Positions 5,472 to 7,073 of a stretch of 7,073 nucleotides of DNA are shown piece by piece. The position numbers and the translations under genes are program-made. The notes beneath the pieces were generated by a model. It was not told where the DNA came from. It saw only the letters and a list, made by a program, of their open reading frames with translations, and ran no database searches. The DNA comes from Planctomycetota bacterium (lineage in GTDB: Bacteria; Planctomycetota; Phycisphaerae; Phycisphaerales; SM1A02). The stretch's first letter is position 1. Each line of letters begins with the position of its first letter. The stretch covers positions 1 to 7,073 of the forward strand of contig JAPUKX010000153.1 in the NCBI GenBank assembly GCA_027295435.1, given 5' to 3'.

Positions 5472-6134
5472 ATGCCGCTTGATCGCAATGGAATCGCTAA
5501 ACGGGCGGCCCAGGAGCTTGGCGACGGGATGTATGTCAACCTCGGCATCGGGATGCCGACGCTCGTAGCCAATCACATTCCCCAGGAGATGACTGTCTGG
5601 CTGCAATCCGAAAACGGACTGCTGGGGATGGGGCGATTTCCCTATGAAGATGAAGTCGATGCGGACCTGATCAATGCCGGCAAGCAGACCGTCACCGGCG
5701 TGCCGGGGCACAGTTTCTTCTCCTCCGCCGACTCCTTCGGGATGATCCGCGGCGGACACATCGACGTCGCCATCCTCGGCGCGATGGAGGTCAGCCAGGA
5801 CGGTGATATCGCCAACTGGATGATCCCCGGAAAGATGGTCAAGGGCATGGGCGGAGCGATGGACCTCGTGGCCGGCGTCAAGAAGGTCATCGTCATGATG
5901 GAGCACACCACCAAGAAAGGCGACGCCAAGCTGATTCCCAAATGCACGCTGCCGCTCACCGGCGAGCGGTGCGTTGACCTCATCATCACCGATCTGTGCG
6001 TGCTCGTGATGAACCCCGACCGGGCGCGTTTCGAGCTCACCGAACTGGCGCCCGGCACGACGGTCGAGGAAGTTCAAAGCAAGACTGCAGGCGAGATCAC
6101 GACGTCGCAATCACTCAAGACCGTCGAGGTTTAG
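5472..6134 (+). CDS. scoB: 3-oxoacid CoA-transferase subunit B (succinyl-CoA:acetoacetate type)
   Basis: Subunit B of a class I CoA-transferase, which moves CoA between succinyl-CoA (or another acyl-CoA) and a 3-oxoacid such as acetoacetate in the cytoplasm. At 220 residues it has the normal length. Seen: YVNLGIGMPTLVANHIP (21-37), the active-site block LQSENGLLGMG with the expected catalytic E47, DADLINAGK (63-71), SADSFGMIRGGHIDVAILGAM (85-105), NWMIPGKMVKGMGGAMDLV (115-133) and CTLPLTG (158-164). The match to ScoB/AtoA/PcaJ-type B subunits is close over the full length. GAGG lies seven bases before the ATG. Subunit A, normally directly upstream in a two-gene operon, is absent: upstream is a divergent unrelated gene and downstream a convergent one. 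The partner must be encoded elsewhere. Among family members, ScoB fits slightly better than AtoA or PcaJ, but acyl specificity cannot be read from the sequence. Confidence 0.94.
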   Translation: MPLDRNGIAKRAAQELGDGMYVNLGIGMPTLVANHIPQEMTVWLQSENGLLGMGRFPYEDEVDADLINAGKQTVTGVPGHSFFSSADSFGMIRGGHIDVAILGAMEVSQDGDIANWMIPGKMVKGMGGAMDLVAGVKKVIVMMEHTTKKGDAKLIPKCTLPLTGERCVDLIITDLCVLVMNPDRARFELTELAPGTTVEEVQSKTAGEITTSQSLKTVEV

Positions 6135-6179
6135 CACGTCATACGCTCAATGATTACGGTTCCGAACCCGTTGTGCCCT

Positions 6180-6683
6180 TCAGCGGCCGCCCCGAACCGA
6201 GACGACGACGCTCCGGTCGGAGGCAGGATGCCTCAACGTCACCGACCCGGAGGACGCGTTGATCTCGCTCACGATCCAGCCGGCGTCGCGGAGCCGGTCG
6301 CCGGTGCGATACCGTTTGCCGTTGATCAGCGCAAGGTCGCCGGACGCTGTGGACATGATCATCTGAACGGTAACATGCCCAAGCGTGTTCGACGATCCAC
6401 TACGATCGGGCGGCGGCTGCGGCGGGTCATAATACAGCGGCGTGGGACCGAACGGCTGCGTACGTAGATGGACGACGTGTTGGGCAGCAGCGCGTTGTTG
6501 CTCGGACCACTGCGGTGCAACAGTGACGTGTGGGATCGCCACAACCGGCGTGGGGGTGTTCGACGCCTCCGCCGCAGCCGGACCACGATGGCCCATCGGC
6601 GCTGCGACAACCTTGACCAACACCACCGGCAGGAGAAACACGCCAATCGTGACGAGTCTGCGCTTAACGTCACGCGTCATCAT
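6180..6683 (-). CDS. Membrane-anchored pilus/secretion protein in the PilP/GspB position (167 aa)
   Basis: Probable inner-membrane-anchored periplasmic component of a type IV pilus or type II secretion system. Seen: a single hydrophobic segment at about 9-28 after a basic N-terminus, a long proline/alanine-rich linker (about 35-95, with YYDPPQPPPD), and a small C-terminal domain (about 104-165) with ALINGKRYRTGDRL (118-131), then IVSEI and SVTLRH. The INGKxYRxGDxL pattern and strand-rich end resemble the C-terminal domains of GspB and PilP, which contact the secretin or its partner. ATG 6683 is supported by GAGAGG (6697-6692) eight bases upstream; a second Met follows immediately. The start overlaps the end of the PilO-like gene by 14 bases, so the two are probably translationally coupled. 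The operon ends here, facing scoB 45 bases away, without a secretin. Family assignment rests on layout and position more than on strong motifs. Confidence 0.65.
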   Translation of the reverse strand: MMTRDVKRRLVTIGVFLLPVVLVKVVAAPMGHRGPAAAEASNTPTPVVAIPHVTVAPQWSEQQRAAAQHVVHLRTQPFGPTPLYYDPPQPPPDRSGSSNTLGHVTVQMIMSTASGDLALINGKRYRTGDRLRDAGWIVSEINASSGSVTLRHPASDRSVVVSVRGGR

Positions 6684-7073
6684 CGCTGATACCTCTCACG
6701 CCAGCCACCGCGTCGGGCAAAGCGAAGCGGAGCGCTTCGTAGCCCAGGCGCATTCCGACGATCGGCCGGCCGTCTTGTTGATTCGGGGTGATGTGCAACG
6801 AAGACGGTCGAATGTACGCGGGGGCACTATCCAGCGCCCCGAGGAAGGACGCGATCTTCTCGAAGCTGCCCTTCATCGTAACATCGATCCGTGTCGCCAC
6901 GATCTGCTGGTCGAGCCTTGACTTCGACTCGACCTGCGGCCGGAGAGCCTGAACCAGCACCCCATGTTCATCCGCGAGACTCATGATCAATCCGTACATC
7001 AGCGCGGTGTCTGCGGCGAGCCGGCCTCGTGATTCGATCTCGTCGCTACGGGCTCGTATCGTCGCCGCCTGAA
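6670..7073 (-). CDS. pilO: PilO-like type IV pilus / type II secretion protein, 5'-partial
   Basis: The reading frame is open to the right edge, so the 5' end lies outside; 133 residues plus stop are visible. An apparent ATG at 6999 is internal: in-frame sequence continues upstream through QAATIRARSDEIESRG, a charged coiled-coil-like stretch typical of the region between the membrane helix and the periplasmic domain of PilO/GspM. After it comes an alpha/beta domain with RIDVTMKGSFEKIASFLGAL (61-80), SAPAYIRPSSLHITP (82-96) and a final strand IVGMRLGYEALRF (104-116). The pattern of strand, G-x-[FY]-x-x-[IL]-x-x-F-[LM]-x-x-L helix and strand is the usual PilO signature. PilO pairs with PilN in the inner-membrane alignment complex linking the ATPase platform to the secretin through PilP. 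The downstream overlapping gene is in the PilP position. GspM is the alternative. Confidence 0.7.
   Translation of the reverse strand, partial: QAATIRARSDEIESRGRLAADTALMYGLIMSLADEHGVLVQALRPQVESKSRLDQQIVATRIDVTMKGSFEKIASFLGALDSAPAYIRPSSLHITPNQQDGRPIVGMRLGYEALRFALPDAVAGVRGISDDDA

Noticed and set aside
5418..6110. Long minus-strand ORF of 230 codons opposite scoB
   Set aside because: It lies fully antisense to a gene with a full-length family match; it is a shadow of GC-rich codon bias.
6156..6171. Short inverted repeat (ACGG...CCGT) between scoB and the convergent PilP/GspB-like gene
   Set aside because: A 4-bp stem with an 8-base loop and no T-run is too weak to call a terminator.
1..7073. 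CRISPR array, tRNA, rRNA, transposase gene, toxin-antitoxin pair or phage genes
   Set aside because: No regularly spaced direct repeats, cloverleaf sequences, rRNA segments, transposase motifs or paired small toxin/antitoxin-like genes were seen by eye.

Overview
The window is GC-rich bacterial DNA with eight supportable protein-coding genes, two of them cut by the window edges. I see no rRNA, tRNA, CRISPR array or intact insertion sequence. Type II secretion / type IV pilus parts scattered away from a single operon, short intergenic gaps and many different REP-like palindromes fit a Gram-negative environmental bacterium. A planctomycete (Phycisphaerae-like) is my best guess, but this is inference; nothing in the window is a decisive taxonomic marker.

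Left part, plus strand (1-2467): the C-terminal part of a GspE/PilB-type secretion ATPase, open at the left edge. It is followed by a small basic 107-residue protein of unknown function with its own promoter and a strong ribosome binding site. After a REP-like hairpin comes an aquaporin whose selectivity filter resembles plant TIP aquaporins rather than AqpZ. The aquaporin's last codons run into a second hairpin.

Middle part, minus strand (2507-5313): an ALDH7-family aldehyde dehydrogenase (alpha-aminoadipate semialdehyde dehydrogenase type), convergent with the aquaporin; a small three-helix membrane protein; and a 194-residue soluble protein of unknown function. The dehydrogenase and the 194-residue gene share a start layout (a -10-like hexamer, exactly 6 bases, then ATG, with no Shine-Dalgarno) that suggests leaderless transcripts.

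Right part (5314-7073): a divergent control region with a UUCG-loop hairpin precedes a plus-strand gene for subunit B of a 3-oxoacid CoA-transferase, with no subunit A beside it. Convergent to it is a two-gene minus-strand operon: a PilO-like protein, open at the right edge, overlapping a membrane-anchored proline-rich protein in the PilP/GspB position.

The genes do not form one pathway. The ATPase and the PilO/PilP-like pair belong to pilus or type II secretion machinery but lie on opposite strands at opposite ends of the window. The dehydrogenase (lysine catabolism or aldehyde detoxification) and the CoA-transferase (ketone-body or acetoacetate metabolism) are single metabolic genes. I found no convincing new multi-gene system. 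The points most worth a second look are the TIP-like aquaporin filter, the four unrelated palindromes in four different gaps, the leaderless-start pattern, and the unpaired CoA-transferase subunit.
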